From Brachybacterium sp. UMB0905 (lineage in GTDB: Bacteria; Actinomycetota; Actinomycetes; Actinomycetales; Dermabacteraceae), in the NCBI RefSeq assembly GCF_002871795.1, contig NZ_PNHL01000011.1, positions 40,353 to 104,352 on the forward strand: a stretch of DNA of 64,000 nucleotides. The letters run 5' to 3'. Made by a program: the position numbers and the translations under genes. Shown piece by piece: positions 17,662 to 24,903 of the stretch. Position 1 is the first letter of the stretch, and each line of letters begins with the position of its first letter. The notes under the pieces were generated by a model. The model did no database searches, was not told the origin of the DNA, and was given only the letters and a program-made list of their open reading frames with translations.

Positions 17662-18459
17662 ATGGCAGCAACCCCACCCCGCCCGAGCCCGCGCGATCTC
17701 GCCGGCCGCATCGACCCCGCTCGCCGCGTCACCCCCGTCGACTACACCGCCGTGCCACGGCCGGGCAGCGCGGAGCCGCAGAACACCCCCGAGAAGGCGC
17801 CCGCCCCGTCCACCCCGTCGGGCCCGCTGCCGCGGCGCTCCCCGTCGGGCCCGTTGCCGCGACGCCGGGCTCGCACGATCGAGCTGCCGCGCCGCGCTCC
17901 ATCGGCCCCCTCAGAGGCGCTGGTGACCCTGGACGCCGACGATCCGCGGCCGGTGCCGCGCCCGCTGCGGATCGACGACGGTGAGATCCGTGTGGTGGGC
18001 ATCCAGACGCTCGAGCGGGAGCAGGTGGTGCTCACGGTCGCCGACCCGGAGGACGCCTGGAGCGCCGATGCCGGGGCCAGCGACCACTTCCTGCGCGGCC
18101 CCCTCGTGGTGCAGGTGCGGCGCGTGGACAACGCCGTGATCGGCGCGTTCTCTCGCGCCTATGCGCTGTCGGTACGGCCGACGGAGGTGGAGCGCAGCCT
18201 CGCGATCGCGGAGGATGCGGCCGGGCGCTCCGCCCGTGGGGGCCGCGGCACCCGCCATCCCACAAGTCGACGTGAGCTGCTGGAGCGCATGGAGCAGGCG
18301 GGGTTCGTGGTCCGTGCCGGGTCCACCCATGGCCGTGTCACCCACCCGGAGCATCCGGGGCTGTTCGTGCCCTTCGCCTCCACCCCGTCGGACCGTCGCT
18401 TCACCCGCCACGCGGTCGCGCAGATCCGTCGCGTATTCGGCATCGACCTGCGGCACTGA
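17662..18459 (+). CDS. Protein with disordered N-terminus and HicA-like C-terminal domain
   Basis: 265 aa. Residues 1-90 are Pro/Arg/Ser-rich with a repeated SGPLPRR motif (SGPLPRRSPSGPLPRR), probably disordered. The middle (about 95-175) is a beta-rich domain of unknown type. The C-terminal 65 residues (SRRELLERMEQAGFVVRAGS, THGRVTHPEHPGLFVPFAST, then RFTRHAVAQIRRVFGIDL) follow the layout of HicA mRNA-interferase domains: helix, Gly-Ser-x-His, His-Pro, strand, and closing helix. HicA toxins are normally free 60-80-aa proteins paired with HicB; no HicB is adjacent. Ribosome site GGAGGGAAGG. Confidence 0.65.
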   Translation: MAATPPRPSPRDLAGRIDPARRVTPVDYTAVPRPGSAEPQNTPEKAPAPSTPSGPLPRRSPSGPLPRRRARTIELPRRAPSAPSEALVTLDADDPRPVPRPLRIDDGEIRVVGIQTLEREQVVLTVADPEDAWSADAGASDHFLRGPLVVQVRRVDNAVIGAFSRAYALSVRPTEVERSLAIAEDAAGRSARGGRGTRHPTSRRELLERMEQAGFVVRAGSTHGRVTHPEHPGLFVPFASTPSDRRFTRHAVAQIRRVFGIDLRH

Positions 18460-18500
18460 CCGGGCCTGCGGCGCTGACCGGTCCCGTCGCGTTGACCGGG
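18447..18500. repeat. Three 18-bp tandem repeats spanning a stop codon
   Basis: Units at 18447-18464, 18465-18482 and 18483-18500 with consensus CCTGCGGCGCTGACCGGG. The first unit contains the TGA stop of the HicA-like gene, and each later unit carries the same stop in the same register. See the finding on stop-spanning duplications. Confidence 0.8.
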
Positions 18501-18533
18501 CCGACCCCGAACACCGGCCCTGAACAGGAAAGT

Positions 18534-18561
18534 GCCCCGGCTCGTCCCCACGAGCCGGGGC
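18534..18561. terminator. Bidirectional terminator hairpin
   Basis: A 12-bp perfect stem (18534-18545 with 18550-18561) and 4-nt loop CCCC, followed on the plus strand by CATCCCTTT. It lies between convergent genes ending at 18459 and 18746. I see no gene in the remaining part of this roughly 285-nt gap. Confidence 0.75.
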
Positions 18562-18745
18562 CATCCCTTTCCCCCGCGTCCCGGATCAGCGGAGCCTGCT
18601 CCTCCTCAGTCAGCGGCTCCTCCGGTGACGCGTTGCCACTAGTGAACCGGTGCTAGTTCGAAGATCACTGGGCCGCGCCTGGCGATTTGCTGAAAATCGT
18701 TCCCGGACGGTGGCGCGAATCCCGGGACGGGAGTGGAACCGCAGA

Positions 18746-19372
18746 TCAGGAACCTGCGGGGACCTTCACCGGGTTGCCGCCGGTACCCACCGGATCGGTC
18801 ATCTCCACCTCGGCGACCGTGACCCCGCTCTCAGCATCCCCCACCAGAGTCACCGGCACGGAGTCTCCGGGGAGGATCTCCTGCTGCGGAGCGGTCACGT
18901 AGCTGACGTGCACGTCATTGCCGGAGGTGTCGTAGAACGCGAAGTCGGCGTCCGCCAGGTCGATGGTGTCGTCCAGATTGTTCGTGATCGTCAGCTCGAG
19001 GATGATGAAGGTGTCCAGCTGAGGCTTCTTCTCCTCGCCCTCGAACTCGAAGGTGGAGGCCGTGCGCGGCGTCGAGGACGACAGCGTCATCCCGGACTCT
19101 TCGGTGGTCGGATCCTCGGTGGGCTCATCGATCGGATCGTCCGTCGGATCGTCCGTCGGATCGTCCGTCGGGTCCTCAATGGGTTCCTCGCTCGTGGTGG
19201 GGCCGGAGGTGGGATCCTCCGTGTCGCCGCTCTGGCCCAGGAACCACACCCCGCCGCCGATCACGGCGATGAGCAGCGCCACCAGTGCCAGGCAGCCGCA
19301 GGCCAACCCGATGTACAGGCCAGTGCGGCTCTTCTTCGGCGGGGTGGGCGGCATCCCGTAGGGGTTGCTCAT
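18746..19372 (-). CDS. Membrane-anchored DUF4352-like protein with acidic stalk
   Basis: 208 aa. A short cytoplasmic N-terminus (MSNPYGMPPTPPKKSRTG) leads to one membrane helix, an Asp-Pro-Thr stalk built of DPTDDPTDDP repeats, then an extracellular immunoglobulin/telokin-like domain with ILELTITNNLDDTIDLADAD, FAFYDTSGNDVHVSY and ILPGDSVPVTLVGDAESG. This matches the DUF4352 pattern. Ribosome site GGAGGA before ATG. Its promoter carries the ATGGGGA-N4-TCCCC motif shared with the two WXG-type genes at 22.9 and 25.0 kb, suggesting a joint surface-related role (inference). Confidence 0.78.
   Translation of the reverse strand: MSNPYGMPPTPPKKSRTGLYIGLACGCLALVALLIAVIGGGVWFLGQSGDTEDPTSGPTTSEEPIEDPTDDPTDDPTDDPIDEPTEDPTTEESGMTLSSSTPRTASTFEFEGEEKKPQLDTFIILELTITNNLDDTIDLADADFAFYDTSGNDVHVSYVTAPQQEILPGDSVPVTLVGDAESGVTVAEVEMTDPVGTGGNPVKVPAGS
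19134..19169. repeat. 12-bp tandem repeat coding the acidic stalk
   Basis: Three perfect copies of GGATCGTCCGTC (minus-strand codons for the DPTD-type stalk) with degenerate flanking copies. Such arrays can vary in copy number and so change stalk length. Confidence 0.75.
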
Positions 19373-19411
19373 GAGGGGTCCTCCATGCGATGTGAACGAA
19401 CTGCTGGCCAC

Positions 19412-19455
19412 ACGCTATACCGCCTCATGCAGCCGTGCGATGGGGAGGACTCCCC
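19412..19455 (-). promoter_or_regulatory. Motif-III promoter of the DUF4352-like gene
   Basis: On the minus strand GGGGA-GTCC-TCCCCAT (19455-19440; plus strand ATGGGGA-GGAC-TCCCC) is followed after exactly 22 nt by a -10-like TAGCGT (19417-19412). An overlapping reading gives TATAGC at 19419. The same motif and spacing precede the genes at 22948 and 24974. Here the palindrome is complete on one side and loses two outer bases on the other. The inferred 5' leader is about 35 nt. Confidence 0.6.
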
Positions 19456-19521
19456 GCCGCGCATCGCCGACGATGTCTCGTGCCGGACAGTGGGATCAGC
19501 CCGGCAGGAGCCGAGAGCGGC

Positions 19522-20193
19522 TCAGGGGTGCCAGTCGACGTGCATCCCGGGGATCTGCGCATGCGTGCGTCCGCCGATGCCCCGGATCTCCTGGACCCCG
19601 AACTGCTGCGACCAGCGGGCCAGATGGGCCGGGCAGCCCGCGGCTTCCAAGCCGCGGTGCAGCTGCTCGGCGAGCACCTGTGCCTGCGGGGTGCTGAAGA
19701 TGACGATCCCGCGCCCCGGCTGCGGTGGGCGCGGGATGGGACCGAGCCCTGTGCGCCGATCTGGCCCCACGAAGGTGACCGCGAGGTCGGCCCCGGGGGC
19801 GAGGTTCCAGTCGCTGCTGATCATGCGGGAGGTGCCACGGAAGGGCCGAATGTCATCGATCGAGGAGAACACGCGCAGCGACGCGGGATGGATCTCCGTG
19901 AACAGCGTCTCCCGCGGTGCCCCGCCCAGCAGCGACCGCCCCACCACCACGCCACGCTCGTGCAGGTCCAGGAACGACGAACAGCTCCAGGCGAGGAACG
20001 CCACCGCAAAGATCCCGATGATCCCGCCGACGGGCACCGCGGCCCACAGCATCCACGGCAGCTCCCGCCAGATCCTCAGAACGATCGACATCGCGATGAC
20101 GAGGGGCCCCAGCGAGAGGTACCACAGCATCGCGAGCACCGAGGGGGCGGTGCGGAAACGGTGCAGCCGCGCCCCGAGCACAGCAGCGGCCAT
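19522..20193 (-). CDS. Membrane protein of unknown function with two N-terminal helices
   Basis: 223 aa. Helix 1 includes LAMLWYLSLGPLVIAMSIVL and helix 2 AAVPVGGIIGIFAVAFLAW; the remaining 150 residues look cytosolic (LHERGVVVGRSLLGGAPRET, LGPIPRPPQPGRGIVIF). The layout of two TM helices followed by a PH-like beta domain resembles several uncharacterised actinobacterial proteins. No strong ribosome site precedes the ATG, but a 29-codon frame with a good site ends 5 nt upstream, so translation may be coupled to it. Confidence 0.65.
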   Translation of the reverse strand: MAAAVLGARLHRFRTAPSVLAMLWYLSLGPLVIAMSIVLRIWRELPWMLWAAVPVGGIIGIFAVAFLAWSCSSFLDLHERGVVVGRSLLGGAPRETLFTEIHPASLRVFSSIDDIRPFRGTSRMISSDWNLAPGADLAVTFVGPDRRTGLGPIPRPPQPGRGIVIFSTPQAQVLAEQLHRGLEAAGCPAHLARWSQQFGVQEIRGIGGRTHAQIPGMHVDWHP

Positions 20194-20198
20194 CGTGG

Positions 20199-20288
20199 TC
20201 AGGCCCCGGCTGCGTCGTCGTGCAGGATCGAGGCCGCGCAGGCGAGCGTGCGTCGGGTCGCACGGGGAGCGGTGGGGCTGGTGGTCAT
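20199..20288 (-). CDS. Candidate small protein / leader peptide (29 aa)
   Basis: ATG at 20288 preceded by GGAGACCTC encodes MTTSPTAPRATRRTLACAAS followed by ILHDDAAGA and TGA. It ends 5 nt before the ATG of the membrane-protein gene, which has no good ribosome site of its own. It may act by translational coupling. The peptide has no recognised similarity; a chance frame is possible. Confidence 0.35.
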   Translation of the reverse strand: MTTSPTAPRATRRTLACAASILHDDAAGA

Positions 20289-20372
20289 GAGGTCTCCGGG
20301 GTGGTGGCTGAGGCTGGCGGGGCGATGAGTTCCAGGATGTCAGGCCAGCAGAGTGGCGTCAGTGCCGCCCTC

Positions 20373-21866
20373 TCACCGCTGCCGGGCCGGGACCTTCCAG
20401 GCGTGCACGGGCGCCCCGGAGCTGACCGCATCGCGGTAGCGGCGGGTCATCTCCGCGAGTGCCTCCGCGCGGGTGGCGCCGCGCAGCTCGAGGGTGGTGA
20501 CGGTGTCGATCTGCCAGCGGGCACCGTTGCGGCCGGTGCGGGCGCGCTCGGAGAGGATCCCGCCGTAGTGGTCCACCACATCCGGGTCCGCGCCCAGGTG
20601 CTTGAGCCCCTCCACGGCCTGGGGGATCAGCTTCTCCTGCAGCAGGTCCGCCACGCGCACGCGGCCCATGCGGGGCCAGCGGATTCGCGCCTCCAGGCCC
20701 CAGCGGGCGCACTGGTGGAAGTTCTCATCGGCCTGCTCGAAGCTCATCCGTGACCACAGCGGCCGCCGCTCATGCACCAGTGCGTGTGCGAGCCCGTAGA
20801 AGAATGCGGCGTTCGCGGCCATGTCCGCGGCCGTCGGCCCGGCCGGCAGCAGCCGGTTCTCCAGCCGCAGATGCGGCACGTCGGTCCCCGGGTCGTAGAT
20901 CGGCCGATTCCACCGCCAGACGGTGCCGTTGTGCAGCATCAGCTCATGCAGCCGCGGCGCCGCCCCTGCGGTCAGCAGCGGCTCCTCCGCCATCTCCCGC
21001 GACTCCGGGATCAGCGCGGGGAACAGCCGCACGTTCTCCTCGAACAGGTCGAACATCGAGGTGATCCAGCGTTCGCCGAACCACACGCGCGGACGCACGC
21101 CCTGCGTCGCATACTCGATGGGCCGGGTATCCAGGGCCTGCACGAAGGTGGGGATGCGGGTCTCGTGCCACAGCCGCTTGCCCAACAGGAACGGCGAGTT
21201 CGCCGCGAGCGCCACCTGCGGACCGGCGATCGCCTGGGCCGCGTTCCAGGCGGCCGCGAACTGCTCGGGCGGCACCTGCAGGTGCAGCTGCATCGAGGTG
21301 CACGCGGACTCCGGGGCGATCGAGTCGAAGCTCGCATCCAGCCCCTTGCCCTCGCCCTCGATCCGCAGGGTGATCTCCTCCCCGCGGGCCTCGAGCACGG
21401 AGTTCTCGAGCGCCTGGTAGCGAGCGCCGGGGGCGCGCCAGCTCTCCTCAGCAAACAGGTCCTCGGTGATGGTGGGCAGATGGCCGATGGGCACCACCCG
21501 GGCCCCGCGCCCCCGCGCGGCGTCATCGGCCCGATCGACCTTGGCCCCCAGATCCTCTTCGAGCTGGGCGATGCCGCGACCGGTGGGGTGGCTGACCGGA
21601 AGGTTCACCTCGAGGTTGAAGGCACCGATCTCGTGGACATACTCCTCATCGTCGAGATCCTCGAGCACCTGCGACGCCACGAGCGCGGGCTCCATCGAAC
21701 CGGTCTCGGCGAGGTTCATCTCGAGCTCCACGCCCACGGTGCCCTCGTCGACGAACTCGGAGGTGTCCAGGAACGTCTCGAACAGGTCGAGGTTGCGCTT
21801 GAGGTCCCGCCGGTAGCGGGTGCGCTGGGATCTCGTGTACTCGGTGGTGCCGATCTCGCGTCCCAT
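20373..21866 (-). CDS. Glutamate-cysteine ligase family protein (ATP-dependent carboxylate-amine ligase)
   Basis: 497 aa, begins MGREIGTTEYTRSQRTRYRR. Family features are VGVELEMNLAETGSMEPA (the metal/substrate Glu cluster), HEIGAFNLEVNLPVSHPTGRG, CTSMQLHLQVPPEQFAAAWN, and PHLRLENRLLPAGPTAADM. These match the GCS2/YbdK-like group of carboxylate-amine ligases that join glutamate to an amine-bearing partner. In actinobacteria such proteins occur in gamma-glutamylcysteine and related pathways, but no glutathione or ergothioneine genes lie nearby, so the true substrate is open. Ribosome site GGAGGT fixes the start at 21866. Confidence 0.85.
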   Translation of the reverse strand: MGREIGTTEYTRSQRTRYRRDLKRNLDLFETFLDTSEFVDEGTVGVELEMNLAETGSMEPALVASQVLEDLDDEEYVHEIGAFNLEVNLPVSHPTGRGIAQLEEDLGAKVDRADDAARGRGARVVPIGHLPTITEDLFAEESWRAPGARYQALENSVLEARGEEITLRIEGEGKGLDASFDSIAPESACTSMQLHLQVPPEQFAAAWNAAQAIAGPQVALAANSPFLLGKRLWHETRIPTFVQALDTRPIEYATQGVRPRVWFGERWITSMFDLFEENVRLFPALIPESREMAEEPLLTAGAAPRLHELMLHNGTVWRWNRPIYDPGTDVPHLRLENRLLPAGPTAADMAANAAFFYGLAHALVHERRPLWSRMSFEQADENFHQCARWGLEARIRWPRMGRVRVADLLQEKLIPQAVEGLKHLGADPDVVDHYGGILSERARTGRNGARWQIDTVTTLELRGATRAEALAEMTRRYRDAVSSGAPVHAWKVPARQR

Positions 21867-21977
21867 CAGACCTCCAGGTGCTCGGGGCGGGCGGGGACAT
21901 CCAAACACGCCCCCGCCCTCGACGGCGAGCCCGTCTGACACTGCGGTCAGCAGCGGTCCGCCTGGCACACTGGGCGC

Positions 21978-22775
21978 GTGAGCACCCCGATGTCCGCCCC
22001 GCGCCTGCCCTGGCCCACCGCCGCCGAGCCCCTGCCGCTCGCATCCCTGCGCCCCGTCCTGGACCGCCTGTCCTCCCTCGCCACGCGGCATGGTGAGGAT
22101 GTGCAGATGATCCCCGGCGCGGCCCTCGCCGAGACGGAGGTGGCCGCTGATCCGCCGCCCGCCCTCGAACAGCTCACCGATGAGCTGGGCGGGGTGAGGC
22201 TGCGGGAACTACCGCTGCTGACCCTGCAGATCGAGGAGCGCACCGATGTGGGTCCCTACACCCTGCTGGGGGAGCCGACGAGCTTCTACCCCCTCTACGA
22301 GACGCCCGACGCCGCGGTGATCCTCACCCTCGATGAGCACGGCGCCCCGGGCGCGGTGTACGGCATCGGCGAGGACCTCGCCCTGCAGCTGGCCGCCCCC
22401 GACCTGCCCACCTACCTCGACCGATTCACGGACGCCCTCGAGCGGACCCTCGCGGCCCTGACCGAGCGCGGCCCCGCCGCCGAGGACTCCGCCGACGCCC
22501 GCACCGACGCCGCCGAACAGTTCATGGACGAGCACCTGTTCGCCGCACTGCTGGGCATGCGCGAGCTCGCGGACATGCCGCAGGCCGCGCCCTGCTCCGC
22601 GGAGCAGGTGGCTGATGCGGCCGAGGTGGCGGGGGCGCTGGCGATCTGGGATCTGCGCGGCGCCGCGCTCGGCACCCGCGTGGACCTCATGGACACCGAC
22701 ACCCCGGGCGACCCGCTCGCCCTGCATGTGCGCTTCGGGGCCGACGGGCTCGTGGTCACCCTGCAGGACGGCTGA
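21978..22775 (+). CDS. Uncharacterised protein next to the WXG toxin, weak SMI1/KNR4 (SUKH)-like look
   Basis: 265 aa starting GTG (MSTPMSAPRLPWPT); an ATG 12 nt later is an alternative. The centre, YPLYETPDAAVILTLDEHG, then GAVYGIGEDLALQLAAPDLP and TYLDRFTDALERTLAAL, resembles the order of elements in SUKH-type immunity proteins, but I could not confirm it. No signal peptide or membrane helix. It precedes the WXG-nuclease gene by 172 nt on the same strand, which makes an immunity or accessory role plausible. A direct duplication of the last codons follows the stop. Confidence 0.55.
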   Translation: MSTPMSAPRLPWPTAAEPLPLASLRPVLDRLSSLATRHGEDVQMIPGAALAETEVAADPPPALEQLTDELGGVRLRELPLLTLQIEERTDVGPYTLLGEPTSFYPLYETPDAAVILTLDEHGAPGAVYGIGEDLALQLAAPDLPTYLDRFTDALERTLAALTERGPAAEDSADARTDAAEQFMDEHLFAALLGMRELADMPQAAPCSAEQVADAAEVAGALAIWDLRGAALGTRVDLMDTDTPGDPLALHVRFGADGLVVTLQDG

Positions 22776-22800
22776 GCATCGCCCTGCAGGACGGCTGAGC
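22759..22800. repeat. 19-bp direct repeat spanning a stop codon
   Basis: CCCTGCAGGACGGCTGAGC occurs at 22759-22777, including the gene's own TGA, and again at 22782-22800, a period of 23 nt. Confidence 0.85.
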
Positions 22801-22860
22801 GCACCCCCGTCGGCCCACCCGGGGTCCTCCCGCAGCCCTGCCAGAGCCCTGTCGTACCGG

Positions 22861-22906
22861 ATGGGGAGAACTCCCCATGTCCAGCCCACAGCGCCGCCGA
22901 TAGGTT
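22861..22906 (+). promoter_or_regulatory. Motif-III promoter of the WXG-nuclease gene
   Basis: ATGGGGA-GAAC-TCCCCAT (22861-22878) is followed after 22 nt by a -10-like TAGGTT (22901-22906). The inferred leader is about 35 nt and contains the ribosome site GGGGAGAGG. The palindrome would occupy roughly -36 to -53, the position of a class II activator site or an operator abutting the -35 region. Confidence 0.65.
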
Positions 22907-22947
22907 GGCTGCGGCCGGAGCAGAGCGGGCGTAACAGGGGAGAGGCC

Positions 22948-24243
22948 GTGAACGGATTCCTGGGGGCGGATACCGAGTCCCTACGGCAGGCAGGCGGCAC
23001 CGTAGAACGCGGTGCCCAGCGCATCGACGACCTCGCCGTACGCCTGGCCGCACTCATCGAGAGCGTGGACTGGCAGGGCCCGGATGCGGAGGCCTTCCGC
23101 GTCGACTGGGCCGCGCGGGTGCGCCCTGACCTGGATCGCAGCGCCATGCGGCTGCGCGAGGACTCCCGCGAGCTGACGGATCACGCCGAGGAGCAGGACG
23201 CCACCTCCGATCCGGGCGGCGAGTCCGGCCGCGGGGCGGGAGTCGGCGAGGCCATCGGCGCCGTGGGACGCGCCCTCGGCGGCGCAGCAGGAGCCGCGAT
23301 CGGCGCCGCGGCCACCGCTGCTGAGGCGGCGACAGAGATGGAGCTCGGGGAGATCCAGCTGCTGGCCGCAAGCGCCCCGCTCGACGGGGCGCAGCGCATG
23401 GCGGCCTCCGCCGCGGACGCCTCCGATGCGGTGGGCGCCGAGAGCGAGCTCGCCTATGACGACACCGGGATGATGCTCGAGCCCCCGCCCACGGAGCACA
23501 CGGTCCGCGTCGATGGCGACCACGAGCTCGCCCCGTCGGCCGATGACGTCCCCTTCGGCATGGACAGCGAGGGCAATCCGCTGCAGCTGGACCCCGAGAC
23601 CCGCTATGACGTGGGAGATCACGGCACCTACTACACCGATGGCAACGGTGATGTGGTGTACGTCGAGGCCACCGGCGGCGGCAAGCAGATGAACCCGAAT
23701 CTGCGCGAGGTCTTCCCCGACGCGACGTACCACGTCAACGAGTCCACGTACTACCAGACCGATGAGCTGGGCCGCACCGAGCACATGTACGTCCCGGACG
23801 TCATCGTGGACCGCGATATGTCCCGCTCCCAGTCCATCCAATCCAAGATCGCCGAGCGCTGGGACATGGCCGGGGACGGCACCTCCGAGCCGGTCGAGTT
23901 CAATGCCGGCCACGTGCTGGCCCGCCAGCTGGGCGGCATCCGCGAGGAGATCAACTACACCCGCCAGTGGGATGAGGTGAACCAGTCCCGCAGCGGCAAG
24001 GACACCATCTACACCTACGAGACCCTCATGGCCGACGGGATCGAGGACGACGGGAAGTCCTACTCCTATGAGACGCGCGTGAACTGGGGCGATGAACAGC
24101 CCAAGGGGGTCAGCCCGGAGAAGGGCTCCGCCCCGTGGGAGTACGTGCCCGAGAGCTACGACGTGACCATCCACGAGGACGGCGAGAAGATCGTGGACGA
24201 TCATCTGGCCAACTACCCTGACGGTGCCCGTTTCCCGCGCTGA
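22948..24243 (+). CDS. WXG-type secreted polymorphic toxin with C-terminal nuclease domain
   Basis: 431 aa from GTG. Residues 1-90 form a WXG100-like helical hairpin, with the turn VDWQGPDAEAF placing Trp42 and Gly44 where the family expects them; such proteins are usually exported by type VII (Ess/ESX) secretion. An Ala/Gly-rich helical segment (about 90-165) and an acidic linker follow. The C-terminal ~150 residues resemble the DNA/RNA non-specific endonuclease toxins of the Endonuclea_NS_2 type: FNAGHVLARQLGG (His322), then EEINYTRQWDEVNQS and YSYETRVNWGDE. The next gene looks like its immunity partner. No type VII machinery gene lies in the window. Confidence 0.72.
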   Translation: MNGFLGADTESLRQAGGTVERGAQRIDDLAVRLAALIESVDWQGPDAEAFRVDWAARVRPDLDRSAMRLREDSRELTDHAEEQDATSDPGGESGRGAGVGEAIGAVGRALGGAAGAAIGAAATAAEAATEMELGEIQLLAASAPLDGAQRMAASAADASDAVGAESELAYDDTGMMLEPPPTEHTVRVDGDHELAPSADDVPFGMDSEGNPLQLDPETRYDVGDHGTYYTDGNGDVVYVEATGGGKQMNPNLREVFPDATYHVNESTYYQTDELGRTEHMYVPDVIVDRDMSRSQSIQSKIAERWDMAGDGTSEPVEFNAGHVLARQLGGIREEINYTRQWDEVNQSRSGKDTIYTYETLMADGIEDDGKSYSYETRVNWGDEQPKGVSPEKGSAPWEYVPESYDVTIHEDGEKIVDDHLANYPDGARFPR

Positions 24244-24275
24244 GCGCGCCTGATCCACCGCCGAGAGGGAATGCC

Positions 24276-24776
24276 ATGACCGACCAGCCGATGCCCCCCG
24301 GACCACCAGCGCCGGGCCCATCCCCGATGGAGCGCCAAGGGGAGCTGCTGCGCGACCTCGCCACCGTGCTGCTGAGCTCCCTGGACCTCACCGAGAGCTG
24401 GGCCGGGGTGGGCGCGGCATTCATCCCGCATGCGGAAGAATGGGCCGGCCGGATCGTCATCACCGACCGGGACGGCACCGCGAGCGGCGGCGACGCCACC
24501 TTCGCGACTGATTCCCAGATCACCCTGCTGCTGGATGCGCTGCAGCAGGCCACCGCCGAGCAGGAGCAAGCGTTTGTCTCCGTGCGCCTGGACTTCCGCC
24601 GCCCGGCGGAGGACCCGGACCGCATCGCCCTGTCCACGGACTTCACCTACGACGAGGATCCGGGGAGCTTCGATGGCCTGGGCGGGATCGACCGCGCCTA
24701 CGCCTACCAGCTCGCCTCCCGGGTGGGGGCGGACCGCGTGCCGGCCTGGGTGCGGGAGATGCTCCCGGAGGTCTGA
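24276..24776 (+). CDS. Probable immunity protein for the WXG nuclease toxin
   Basis: 166 aa, begins MTDQPMPPGPPAPGPSPMER. A small, acidic, soluble protein with alternating helices and strands (LLRDLATVLLSSLDLTESWA, DEDPGSFDGLGG, VPAWVREMLPE). The layout recalls YezG/DUF600-type immunity proteins. It starts 32 nt after the toxin stop with its own ribosome site GAGAGGGA, so the two are probably one transcript. The immunity role is inferred from size, acidity and position, not from a firm family match. Confidence 0.55.
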   Translation: MTDQPMPPGPPAPGPSPMERQGELLRDLATVLLSSLDLTESWAGVGAAFIPHAEEWAGRIVITDRDGTASGGDATFATDSQITLLLDALQQATAEQEQAFVSVRLDFRRPAEDPDRIALSTDFTYDEDPGSFDGLGGIDRAYAYQLASRVGADRVPAWVREMLPEV

Positions 24777-24780
24777 GCGG

Positions 24781-24844
24781 GGCCGGGCGGTCCAGAGGCC
24801 GGGCGGTCTATGGGCCGGGCGGTTCAGGGGTGGGGCGGTCCATG
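24781..24844. repeat. Four 16-bp tandem repeats between immunity gene and next promoter
   Basis: Units start at 24781, 24797, 24813 and 24829 with consensus GGCCGGGCGGTCCAGG; the fourth is GGTGGGGCGGTCCATG. The array begins 4 nt after the immunity stop (a degenerate copy may extend across the stop), and the last unit overlaps the ATGGGGA arm of the next promoter motif. Confidence 0.8.
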
Positions 24845-24887
24845 GGGACTCCTCCCCATGGTCGCCAGTGACCAGCGCCCCTACGCT
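24842..24887 (+). promoter_or_regulatory. Motif-III promoter of the Gly-rich WXG gene
   Basis: ATGGGGA-CTCC-TCCCCAT (24842-24859) is followed after 22 nt by -10-like TACGCT (24882-24887). The spacing is the same as in the other two copies. The inferred leader is longer here, about 80 nt. Confidence 0.65.
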
Positions 24888-24903
24888 GGTCATGACGAGG
24901 GAC

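Noticed and set aside
18615..18745. Possible RNA gene with GTTCGAAGATC in the gap after 18561
   Set aside because: No cloverleaf can be built: the acceptor and anticodon stems do not pair. Only a T-loop-like string is present.
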